A stretch of DNA of 11,434 nt from Rhodoferax sp. (GTDB lineage Bacteria > Pseudomonadota > Gammaproteobacteria > Burkholderiales > Burkholderiaceae_C), in contig JAUXQA010000149.1 of NCBI GenBank assembly GCA_030683195.1, positions 1-11,434 of the forward strand, given 5' to 3'. Numbering within the stretch: position 1 is the stretch's first letter; each line of letters begins with the position of its first letter. Below the pieces are notes generated by a model that saw nothing but the letters and a program-made list of their open reading frames with translations, ran no database searches and had not been told where the DNA came from. Below are positions 5,656-11,434 of this stretch, in pieces. The position numbers and the translations under genes are program-made.

Positions 5656-8370
5656 TCACGGCTTCTCCTGAAGCGAGTGCCAGGCGGCCTGTTCGATGCT
5701 AGCGGCATCGACTGAAAAATGACGTCGCAGAGCGGACCGGGTGTCGCTGCGGCCAAAGCCATCGGTGCCCAGCGTCTGGTAGGCGCGCCCAGGCGGAAGG
5801 TAAGCGCGAATGCTCTCTGGCACGGCGCGTACGTAGTCGGTGGCGGCCACAATCGGGCCGTCTGTTCGGGACAGTTGAGCGGTGATGAAGGGGGTGGCCG
5901 CCCGGAAACCATCCATCGGCCTTTCGCCTGGCGCGGCCGTCGTAACCGCCTGGGCCTCGCGCGCCAATTCGCTCCAGCTCGTCACGCTGATGACATGCGC
6001 CCCGATGCCGCGCGCCGCCAGAGCCTGAGCGGCCTTGATCACTTCGGTCAGGATCGCACCGGACCCCATTAAAGTGACAAATTGTTGCCTTTCCAGGCCC
6101 TGGCCGGCGTTTTTATTGGGTGTATATGTTTCAAATTGATAGCATCCAGCGATCACTTGCGAATGGACCTCCGGCGGTAAATTGGGCTGCGCATAGTTTT
6201 CGTTCATCAGGGTCAGGTAATAGAACACATCCTTCTGTTCCACCAGCATCTCGTGCATGCCGTGGCCCATGATGACGGCAAGTTCACCTGCGAAGGCCGG
6301 GTCATAGGCCTTGCAGTTGGGAATGGTGGCGGCAATCAAGTGGCTGCTGCCGTCCTGGTGTTGAAGTCCCTCACCCCCAAGCGTGGTGCGCCCTGATGTG
6401 GCACCCAACAGAAATCCTCGTGTTCGCTGATCGGCAGCAGCCCAGATCTGGTCACCCACCCGCTGGAAGCCAAACATCGAGTAGTAAATATAGAAAGGCA
6501 GCATGGCCAGGCCATGCACGCTGTAACTGGTGGCCGCCGCTGTCCAGCTGGCAATGGCACCGGCCTCGCTGATGCCTTCTTCCAAAATCTGGCCGTCCAT
6601 GGCTTCCCGGTAACTCAGCACGGAACCGATGTCTTCGGGTGCATAGCGTTGCCCCACGCTGGAGTAGATACCCACCTGCTTGAACAGATTGGCCATGCCA
6701 AATGTGCGCGCTTCGTCGGCCACGATGGGCACGATGCGCGGGCCCAGTACGGCGTCTTTCAGCAAGCCACCCAACATGCGCACGAAGGCCATGGTAGTGC
6801 TCATCTCCTTGCCGTCGGGTTGCAAGGCAAAGGTCGCATACTGCGCCAGCGCCGGCACGGGCACGGTCGCACAGGCCGTATCGCGCCGTGGCAGGTAGCC
6901 GCCCAGCGCCTGGCGGTGCGCATGCAGATACGCCATTTCCGGGCTGTCAGCCGGTGGTTTGTAAAAAGCGAGTGAGGTGGCCTGTTCGTCAGTCAGAGGC
7001 AGGTTGAAGCGGTTTCTGAACTCGATCAACTCCTTGTCGTCGAGTTTTTTCTGGCTGTGGGTGGTCATCTTGCCCTGACCGGCCTTGCCCATGCCATAGC
7101 CTTTTTTGGTGTGGGCCAGAATCACGGTCGGCTGACCCTGGTGCGCAGCTGCCGCCGCGTAGGCTGCATGAATTTTGACCAGGTCGTGTCCGCCGCGTTT
7201 GAGGTGGTCAATCTGGTCGTCGGTCATGCCTTGTGCCAACTGGGCCAACGCTTCGTTTTGGCCAAAAAACGTTTCGCGGTTGTAGCGCCCATCTTTGGTG
7301 GCAAAGGTCTGCATCTGACCGTCCACGGTGTGGGAGAAGGCCTTGGCCAAGGCACCGGAGGTGTCACGGGCAAACAGGCCGTCCCAGTCACTGCCCCAGA
7401 TCAGTTTGATGACGTTCCAGCCAGCCCCTGCAAACAGCTTTTCCAGCTCATCAATGATGCGGCCATTGCCGCGCACCGGTCCGTCCAGGCGCTGCAGGTT
7501 GCAGTTGACGACCCATACCAGGTTGTCCAGTCCCTCGCGGGCTGCCAGGGTGAGTGCGCTCATGCTTTCGGGTTCATCCATCTCACCGTCACCAAACACC
7601 CCCCACACCTTGCGCGCCGAGCAATCCAGCAGCTGCCGGTGGCTCAGGTAGTGCATGAAGCGGGCATGGTAGATCGAACTGATGGGACCAATGCCCATGG
7701 AGCCGGTGGGGAACTGCCAGAAATCGGGCATCAGGTAGGGATGCGGATAGCTACAGAGGCCGCGGGCACCGCTGCCGGTCAGGGCGGCTGGGCTGGTGAG
7801 TTCCTGGCGGTAGTAGCTCAGGTCTTCTTCGCTCAGGCGGCCTTCAAGATAGGCTCGTGCATAGACCCCGGGCGCGCTGTGGGGCTGGAAAAAAACCAGA
7901 TCGCCTTTGTGCGTTGCACCGGGGCGTTGGTCACGCGCATGGAAGAAGTGGTTGAAGCCGACTTCAAACAAGTCGGCAGCACTGGCGTAGCTGGCGATGT
8001 GCCCGCCCAAGTCACCATAAGCCTGGTTGGCTCGCGCCACCATGGCCAGGGCGTTCCAGCGCATCAGGGAGGCCAGCCGTTCCTCAATGGCCAGGTCTCC
8101 TACAAACGAGGGCTGCTCATCCACCGCAATGGTGTTGACATAGGGTGTGGAGAAGTCAGGCACCCAGCCTACAAGCAATGTCCGTGCCTGTTGGGCCAGG
8201 GCCTGAAGCAGAAATCGTGCACGCTGTGGGCCGTGCGCGGCCAGCAGTGCGCTCAAGCTGTCTTGCCATTCGGCTGTTTCCTGGGGGTCAATGTCAACGG
8301 GCTCTGAGGCGGTCTGTGGTGCAGGCCGGGGCAATTCGATATCGGTGGGGATCTGAAAAGACAAAGTCAT
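5656..8370 (-). CDS. aceE: Homodimeric 2-oxoacid (pyruvate-type) dehydrogenase E1, AceE/MdeB family
   Basis: Thiamine-diphosphate E1 that decarboxylates a 2-oxoacid and passes the acyl group to the lipoyl domain of an E2 partner. 904 residues from the ATG at 8370 (E. coli AceE is 887). Visible: GGHIASYAS (122-130), the ThDP motif GDGEMDEPES (260-269) ending with VVNCN (287-291), a catalytic-type glutamate in ILEEGISEAGA, and the C-terminal GTDGFGRSD. An in-frame TTG at 8388 would add six residues; I prefer the ATG, though its Shine-Dalgarno sequence is weak. No E2 or E3 gene follows; metNIQ does, and an Lrp/AsnC regulator is divergent. That context, and the P. putida precedent MdeB, point to 2-oxobutyrate rather than pyruvate as the in vivo substrate, giving propionyl-CoA. 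The symbol names the family; the housekeeping role is not established. Confidence 0.94.
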   Translation of the reverse strand: MTLSFQIPTDIELPRPAPQTASEPVDIDPQETAEWQDSLSALLAAHGPQRARFLLQALAQQARTLLVGWVPDFSTPYVNTIAVDEQPSFVGDLAIEERLASLMRWNALAMVARANQAYGDLGGHIASYASAADLFEVGFNHFFHARDQRPGATHKGDLVFFQPHSAPGVYARAYLEGRLSEEDLSYYRQELTSPAALTGSGARGLCSYPHPYLMPDFWQFPTGSMGIGPISSIYHARFMHYLSHRQLLDCSARKVWGVFGDGEMDEPESMSALTLAAREGLDNLVWVVNCNLQRLDGPVRGNGRIIDELEKLFAGAGWNVIKLIWGSDWDGLFARDTSGALAKAFSHTVDGQMQTFATKDGRYNRETFFGQNEALAQLAQGMTDDQIDHLKRGGHDLVKIHAAYAAAAAHQGQPTVILAHTKKGYGMGKAGQGKMTTHSQKKLDDKELIEFRNRFNLPLTDEQATSLAFYKPPADSPEMAYLHAHRQALGGYLPRRDTACATVPVPALAQYATFALQPDGKEMSTTMAFVRMLGGLLKDAVLGPRIVPIVADEARTFGMANLFKQVGIYSSVGQRYAPEDIGSVLSYREAMDGQILEEGISEAGAIASWTAAATSYSVHGLAMLPFYIYYSMFGFQRVGDQIWAAADQRTRGFLLGATSGRTTLGGEGLQHQDGSSHLIAATIPNCKAYDPAFAGELAVIMGHGMHEMLVEQKDVFYYLTLMNENYAQPNLPPEVHSQVIAGCYQFETYTPNKNAGQGLERQQFVTLMGSGAILTEVIKAAQALAARGIGAHVISVTSWSELAREAQAVTTAAPGERPMDGFRAATPFITAQLSRTDGPIVAATDYVRAVPESIRAYLPPGRAYQTLGTDGFGRSDTRSALRRHFSVDAASIEQAAWHSLQEKP

Positions 8371-8382
8371 GAGGCAAACTTT

Positions 8383-8421
8383 AAGCAAAATACGCCAGCA
8401 CAGGCTGCTGATATTTTGCGG
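8383..8421. promoter_or_regulatory. Nested inverted repeat, candidate Lrp/AsnC operator or leader hairpin
   Basis: Perfect 8-base arms GCAAAATA (8385-8392) and TATTTTGC (8412-8419) enclose a second pair, CAGCA (8396-8400) and TGCTG (8406-8410), with a 5-base centre. The outer arms resemble the GCAAA/TTTGC half-sites of Lrp-type operators. Against the E. coli Lrp 15-base consensus YAGHAWATTWTDCTR, the left site (8383-8397) matches at 11 positions and the right site (8407-8421) at 10, counted by hand. If transcribed on the minus strand it can also fold into a hairpin ending 14 bases before the E1 ATG. Operator function is inference. Confidence 0.5.
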
Positions 8422-8432
8422 TGTAAACCCCA

Positions 8433-8461
8433 GTTATAAGCACAATATGCTGTTAATTGAC
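8433..8461 (-). promoter_or_regulatory. Possible sigma-70 promoter for the E1-metNIQ operon
   Basis: On the minus strand, GTCAAT (8461-8456) is a weak -35 and TATAAC (8438-8433) a good -10, with a 17-base spacer. Transcription would start near 8426 and leave a leader of about 55 bases containing the nested dyad. The Lrp-like site at 8438-8452 overlaps the spacer. The weak -35 suggests a need for an activator. Confidence 0.3.
8438..8452. promoter_or_regulatory. Candidate Lrp-type 15-base binding site
   Basis: The near-palindrome AGCA-CAATA-TGCT, with its flanks, matches the E. coli Lrp consensus YAGHAWATTWTDCTR at 12 of 15 positions (hand count). Its centre is 31 bases from that of the right dyad site (8407-8421), about three helical turns, so cooperative binding is plausible. 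It lies inside the candidate E1 promoter spacer. The Lrp/AsnC gene starts 26 bases downstream. Confidence 0.45.
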
Positions 8462-8477
8462 TAACGAGAAATTTTTT

Positions 8478-8954
8478 ATGCTTGACTTGGTGGATTACCG
8501 AATAATTGACGCTCTGCAGCACGACGGTGCGCTGAGCAATGTTGAGCTGGCCCGGCAGGTTCATTTGTCGCCCTCGCCTTGTTTGGCGCGTGTCAAGGCC
8601 CTGCAGGCGCAGGGGGTGATTGAACGCTACGTGGCGCTGATTGACGCCGCATCTTTGGGCTTGGGTCTCAATGTGTTTATTTCCATCAGTCTCAAGAGCC
8701 AGGGCAAGGCGGCTCTGGCCGAGTTCGAGCGGCGAATTGCCGAGCACGACGAGGTCATGGAGTGCTATTTGATGAGTGGAGACAGTGACTACCTGATCCG
8801 TGTGGCGATCAGCGACATTCCAGCCCTGGAGAAGTTCATTGTTGAACAACTCACGCCGATCCCCGGCATCGACAAGATACGTTCCAGCTTCGCACTCAAG
8901 CAGGTCCGCTACAAGACAGCGTTGCCACTCCCCGCAATTGGGCGCTCGCGTTAA
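8478..8954 (+). CDS. Lrp/AsnC family transcriptional regulator (MdeR-like by context)
   Basis: Small DNA-binding regulator of the feast/famine family, 158 residues (usual 150-165). The N-terminal winged helix-turn-helix covers about 6-50, with the recognition region LSNVELARQVHLSPSPCLAR (19-38). The RAM/effector domain covers about 65-145 and includes GDSDYLIRV (101-109) and the PGI-S-L segment (129-140). These proteins form dimers and octamers and usually sense an amino acid. I chose the ATG at 8478; an in-frame TTG at 8457 would add seven residues without family support. It is the only plus-strand gene and diverges from the E1-metNIQ block, which it probably controls, with methionine or a related amino acid as effector. 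P. putida MdeR has the same relation to mdeAB. The effector is inference. Confidence 0.94.
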   Translation: MLDLVDYRIIDALQHDGALSNVELARQVHLSPSPCLARVKALQAQGVIERYVALIDAASLGLGLNVFISISLKSQGKAALAEFERRIAEHDEVMECYLMSGDSDYLIRVAISDIPALEKFIVEQLTPIPGIDKIRSSFALKQVRYKTALPLPAIGRSR

Positions 8955-8966
8955 GTTATTAGGCTT

Positions 8967-10142
8967 TCACACTGCGATCACCGCTGCACGACGCTGCTGC
9001 ATCCATAGCCAGACCAGTGCGGCGCCAGTCAGCGCTACTGGCACCATCGAACCCAGGTTGAGCAATTCCCAGCCACGTGTGGTGACCAGTACGCCGGAGG
9101 CAAATGAGGTGAGCGCCAGGGTGGCGAATACAAAGAAGTTCAACGCGCCCTGGGCCCGGTCTTTTTCCTCGGGCGAGTAGGTTTGCAGAGACAGCGTGGT
9201 GCTGCCCGTGAACAAGAAGTTCCAGCCCACGCCCAGCAAAAACAGGGCAATCAAAAATTGGTGCAAGTCCACGCCTGACAAGGCTACGGCAATGCAGGCA
9301 GCGTTGAGCACGACGCCAACGCCCATGACGGGCAAGGTTCCAAAGCGTTTGATCAGGTGGCCGGTGAAGAACCCCGGCGCAAACATGCCGATCACATGCC
9401 ATTCCAGCACCAGGGCTGCATCAGAAAACGGCAGGCCACACTGCTGCATGGCCAGCGGCGTGGCGGCCATCAGCAGGTTCATCACGCCGTAGCTCAGGGC
9501 GCCCGTGGCTGCCGCCACGATGAAGGCGGGCTGGCGCATGATTTCGCGCAGGGGCCGGCCCGAGGTGCTGGTTTTTTTGGCCGGCGGTGCTGGGAAATCA
9601 ATGAAGCTCAGCACAACCATCGACATCAGGGCCACCACCGCCAGCGCCACATAGGCGCCGGCAAAAGGCACGCTCATCAGCGTGCGCGTGTACTGCGCCA
9701 GGTTGGGTCCGAGCACCGCGCCAATCAGGCCACCGGCCATCACCAGGGACACGGCCTTTTCGCGCCAGGAGGGCATAGCCAGCTCTGCGGCGGCAAACCG
9801 GTACAAGCCCGCATTGGCGTTGTAGTAACCAGCCACCAGCGTGGCCGTGCAGAGCAGCCAGAAGTTCTGGCTTACCGCCGCATAAGCGCACACCAGAGCC
9901 GAAGCCAATGCCACAGCCAACCCCATTTGAAACGACATCTTGCGCCCGAACCGCTGCTGGGTTTTGGTCACCAGACCAGTCGAGAGGGCACCCCCCACCA
10001 CGTAGCCCATGACAGGCAAGGTGGCCATCCAGCCCAAAGGCGCCAAGCTCAAACCCACCAGGCCGTTGATGGCAATAAAGGTCACATTGTTGGTCAGGAA
10101 GAGTCCCTGGCAGATGGCCAGTAGCCAGAGGTTGCGGTTCAT
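8967..10142 (-). CDS. MFS transporter, substrate unknown
   Basis: A 391-residue protein with about 12 hydrophobic segments. The N-terminus has a distinctive run of TNNV and AINGLVG before GWMATLPVMGYVVGGAL, followed by the loop TQQRFGRKMS (about 61-70), equivalent to MFS motif A. The central cytoplasmic loop carries PPAKKTSTSGRPLRE. It is unlike the MFS protein at 700-1923 in sequence and not a duplicate of it. The ATG at 10142 is 7 bases after the cytochrome c' stop, so the two are probably co-transcribed. The 3' end faces the regulator gene with a 12-base gap. I weakly associate it with the riboflavin transporter RfnT group from memory, but cannot support a substrate. Confidence 0.88.
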   Translation of the reverse strand: MNRNLWLLAICQGLFLTNNVTFIAINGLVGLSLAPLGWMATLPVMGYVVGGALSTGLVTKTQQRFGRKMSFQMGLAVALASALVCAYAAVSQNFWLLCTATLVAGYYNANAGLYRFAAAELAMPSWREKAVSLVMAGGLIGAVLGPNLAQYTRTLMSVPFAGAYVALAVVALMSMVVLSFIDFPAPPAKKTSTSGRPLREIMRQPAFIVAAATGALSYGVMNLLMAATPLAMQQCGLPFSDAALVLEWHVIGMFAPGFFTGHLIKRFGTLPVMGVGVVLNAACIAVALSGVDLHQFLIALFLLGVGWNFLFTGSTTLSLQTYSPEEKDRAQGALNFFVFATLALTSFASGVLVTTRGWELLNLGSMVPVALTGAALVWLWMQQRRAAVIAV

Positions 10143-10149
10143 GGTGAAT

Positions 10150-10614
10150 TCAGCGTTCGTTGCGAAACTGGTCGTGACAGCCTTTACAGCTTTTTTGAAC
10201 GCTGTCGACCGCGGTTTTGATGGTGTCCAGGTCGCTGCCCTGCGAGGCCTGTACCAGGCTGGCGATAGTCACCTGGAACTTGTCCTGTGCCAGCTTGAAC
10301 TCGGCGGGCTTTTCCCAGACCGCTGGCTTGGCCAGGGTGGGCGGGTAATTGCTGTCGGCCGTGAACAACGCCCAGGGCTGCGAGGTGAGCTTTTGCAGTT
10401 CCAGTGCATTGATATTGAATTCACGCGGGTTGTAGTCTTTGCGGCCGCGCGCCACCATGCCCATCGGCTCCAACGTTTTGGTGAACTGCTTGAAAATCGC
10501 TTTGCGCTTGGTGACCAGCTGGTCGGGGTGGGTGTCTTTGGCGTCGCCGCTGCAGGCGCCCAGTGCCAGTAGGCCTGTCAAAGTGAGAAGAAGCGTCGGG
10601 AGGCGTTGGTGCAT
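10150..10614 (-). CDS. Cytochrome c' family lipoprotein
   Basis: A 154-residue haem protein of the class II (cytochrome c'/c-556) family. The haem site is C-terminal as in that family: C143-K-G-C146-H147. Family positions include R36 in helix 1, W-A-L-F in the middle, and a Trp in AVWEKPAEF. Four residues after R36, where c-556 proteins have the Met ligand, there is F40, so a five-coordinate haem is likely if this alignment holds. The N-terminus is a lipoprotein signal (hydrophobic core then L-G-A-C21), so it should be anchored in a membrane facing the periplasm, whereas cytochromes c' are usually soluble. Roles in the family include NO binding and electron transfer; none is shown here. It begins 9 bases after glnE and ends 7 bases before the MFS gene. 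Confidence 0.9.
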   Translation of the reverse strand: MHQRLPTLLLTLTGLLALGACSGDAKDTHPDQLVTKRKAIFKQFTKTLEPMGMVARGRKDYNPREFNINALELQKLTSQPWALFTADSNYPPTLAKPAVWEKPAEFKLAQDKFQVTIASLVQASQGSDLDTIKTAVDSVQKSCKGCHDQFRNER

Positions 10615-10623
10615 GGGGGGTAT

Positions 10624-11434
10624 TCAGGTAGGAGCGATGGAAACGGGATTGTCAAGAACAGTGTGCCAAAGGGCCAGCACGGCAGCGCGCTGGCTCTGGA
10701 GTTCGGAGGGGCCCACCTGTGTTGGCTCCTCGTTGAGTCGGGCGCGATGTTGCACCCGGCGCAACTCGCGGTAGGCGCCGGCTGCCATGTGACCTACTCC
10801 GGCGGGCAACAGGCCCAGCACCTCGGCCCGCTCCAGCAAAGCAATATTGCCGGCGTTGTCCAGCAACTCCGGGTGAGCGGCCGCATGGAGGAGCACCAGG
10901 TACTGCATGACAAACTCGGCATCAATCATGCCCCCTGTGCTGTGCTTGACATCGAAGTGATCACCCTTGACCGGGTGCGCCGAACGAACACGCTCCCGCA
11001 TGGTGACGATTTCTGCGCGCAGCGCAGTGGCGTCACGCGGTGCGGTGATCACGGCTTTGCGGATCGAGTCAAAGCGCTCGCGCAACACGTCATCGCCCAG
11101 GACGAAGCGTGCCCGCGTCATGGCCTGGTGTTCCCAGGTCCACGCCGTATTCGACCCACGCTGTTGCTGGTAGTTGGCATAGGCATTGAAGCTGGTGACC
11201 AGCAGGCCCGAGTTGCCATTGGGGCGCAGCGCGGTGTCAATCTCGTATAAATCCCCCTCGCCTGTTTTGACCGTCAACCAATTGATGAGCTTGCGCACCA
11301 GGGCCGAATAGACTTCGGACGCCTGGTCGTCTTCATCATCGTAAACAAACACAATGTCCAGATCACTGCCATAGCCCAGCTCTTTCCCGCCAAGTTTGCC
11401 ATAGGCAATGATCGCAAAGCGGGGGGTCTCACAG
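10624..11434 (-). CDS. glnE: Bifunctional glutamine synthetase adenylyltransferase/deadenylylase GlnE, 5' part missing
   Basis: C-terminal 269 codons of GlnE, which adenylylates and de-adenylylates glutamine synthetase in response to PII. The open frame runs to the window edge. The fragment starts with the nucleotidyltransferase core AYGKLGGKELGYGSDLDIVF (residues 10-29 of the fragment), with the metal-binding D24 and D26. Next come LYEIDTALRPNGNSGLLVTS, AWTWEHQAMTRAR and the helical GGMIDAEFVMQYLVL region, all typical of the C-terminal adenylylating domain rather than the N-terminal domain. The stop at 10624 gives a normal C-terminus. Upstream sequence (about 650-700 residues expected) is outside the window. 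Confidence 0.96.
   Translation of the reverse strand, partial: CETPRFAIIAYGKLGGKELGYGSDLDIVFVYDDEDDQASEVYSALVRKLINWLTVKTGEGDLYEIDTALRPNGNSGLLVTSFNAYANYQQQRGSNTAWTWEHQAMTRARFVLGDDVLRERFDSIRKAVITAPRDATALRAEIVTMRERVRSAHPVKGDHFDVKHSTGGMIDAEFVMQYLVLLHAAAHPELLDNAGNIALLERAEVLGLLPAGVGHMAAGAYRELRRVQHRARLNEEPTQVGPSELQSQRAAVLALWHTVLDNPVSIAPT

Larger units (their letters stand above)
8371..8477. promoter_or_regulatory. Divergent control region between the E1 operon and the Lrp/AsnC regulator gene
   Basis: This 107-base AT-rich region separates two divergently transcribed genes and must hold both start signals. It contains a nested dyad, a separate Lrp-like 15-mer and one candidate minus-strand promoter, each listed separately. 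I could not identify a convincing -35/-10 pair for the plus-strand regulator gene. The organisation is typical of Lrp-family regulators that control themselves and the adjacent operon. Confidence 0.7.

Noticed and set aside
5652..5659. Palindrome GTGATCAC over the E1 stop codon
   Set aside because: Eight bases only, with no stem-loop plus T-run; probably chance, and not evidence of termination between E1 and metN.
7057..8307. Long plus-strand open frame (416 residues) antisense to the E1 gene
   Set aside because: It is the mirror of a strongly conserved E1 coding region in GC-rich DNA; its product shows no domain I recognise and there is no start context.

Overview
The window is almost fully coding (roughly 60% GC by eye) and looks like a beta-proteobacterium. 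A Comamonadaceae-like genome (Rhodoferax, Polaromonas or Variovorax relatives) is my best guess. This rests on codon usage, a GlnE with proteobacterial motifs, and homodimeric AceE-type E1 and MetNIQ proteins. It is inference, not a database match.

Layout. All genes but one lie on the minus strand. Reading that strand from right to left: (i) 11434-8967 holds the 3' part of glnE, a small lipoprotein-type cytochrome c', and an MFS transporter, tightly spaced. (ii) 8478-8954 on the plus strand is an Lrp/AsnC regulator; its end converges on the MFS gene with a 12-base gap. (iii) About 107 bases away and divergent from it starts a seven-gene minus-strand block: a homodimeric 2-oxoacid dehydrogenase E1 (AceE family), metN, metI, metQ, a trans-sulfuration-type PLP enzyme, a second MFS transporter, and an M20D amidohydrolase cut by the window edge. 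Gaps in the block are under about 50 bases and two junctions overlap (TGATG at metN/metI, ATGA at PLP enzyme/MFS), so it reads as one operon.

Interpretation. The set Lrp-type regulator + divergent E1 + Cys/Met-metabolism PLP lyase matches the logic of the Pseudomonas putida mdeR-mdeA-mdeB system. There, methionine gamma-lyase makes 2-oxobutyrate from methionine, and MdeB, an AceE-like E1, feeds it towards propionyl-CoA under an Lrp-type regulator. Here the set is joined to a dedicated methionine ABC importer and to an amidohydrolase that could release sulfur amino acids from N-acyl forms. I therefore propose a self-contained uptake and catabolism locus for methionine or related sulfur amino acids. 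The PLP enzyme lacks the active-site cysteine typical of methionine gamma-lyases, so its exact reaction is open. No E2 or E3 gene is present, so E1 would have to use partners encoded elsewhere.

The regulator/E1 intergenic region carries a nested 35-base dyad and a separate Lrp-consensus-like 15-mer, good candidates for the control sites. No RNA genes, CRISPR arrays, insertion sequences or phage genes were seen. There is no gene-free stretch longer than about 110 bases.
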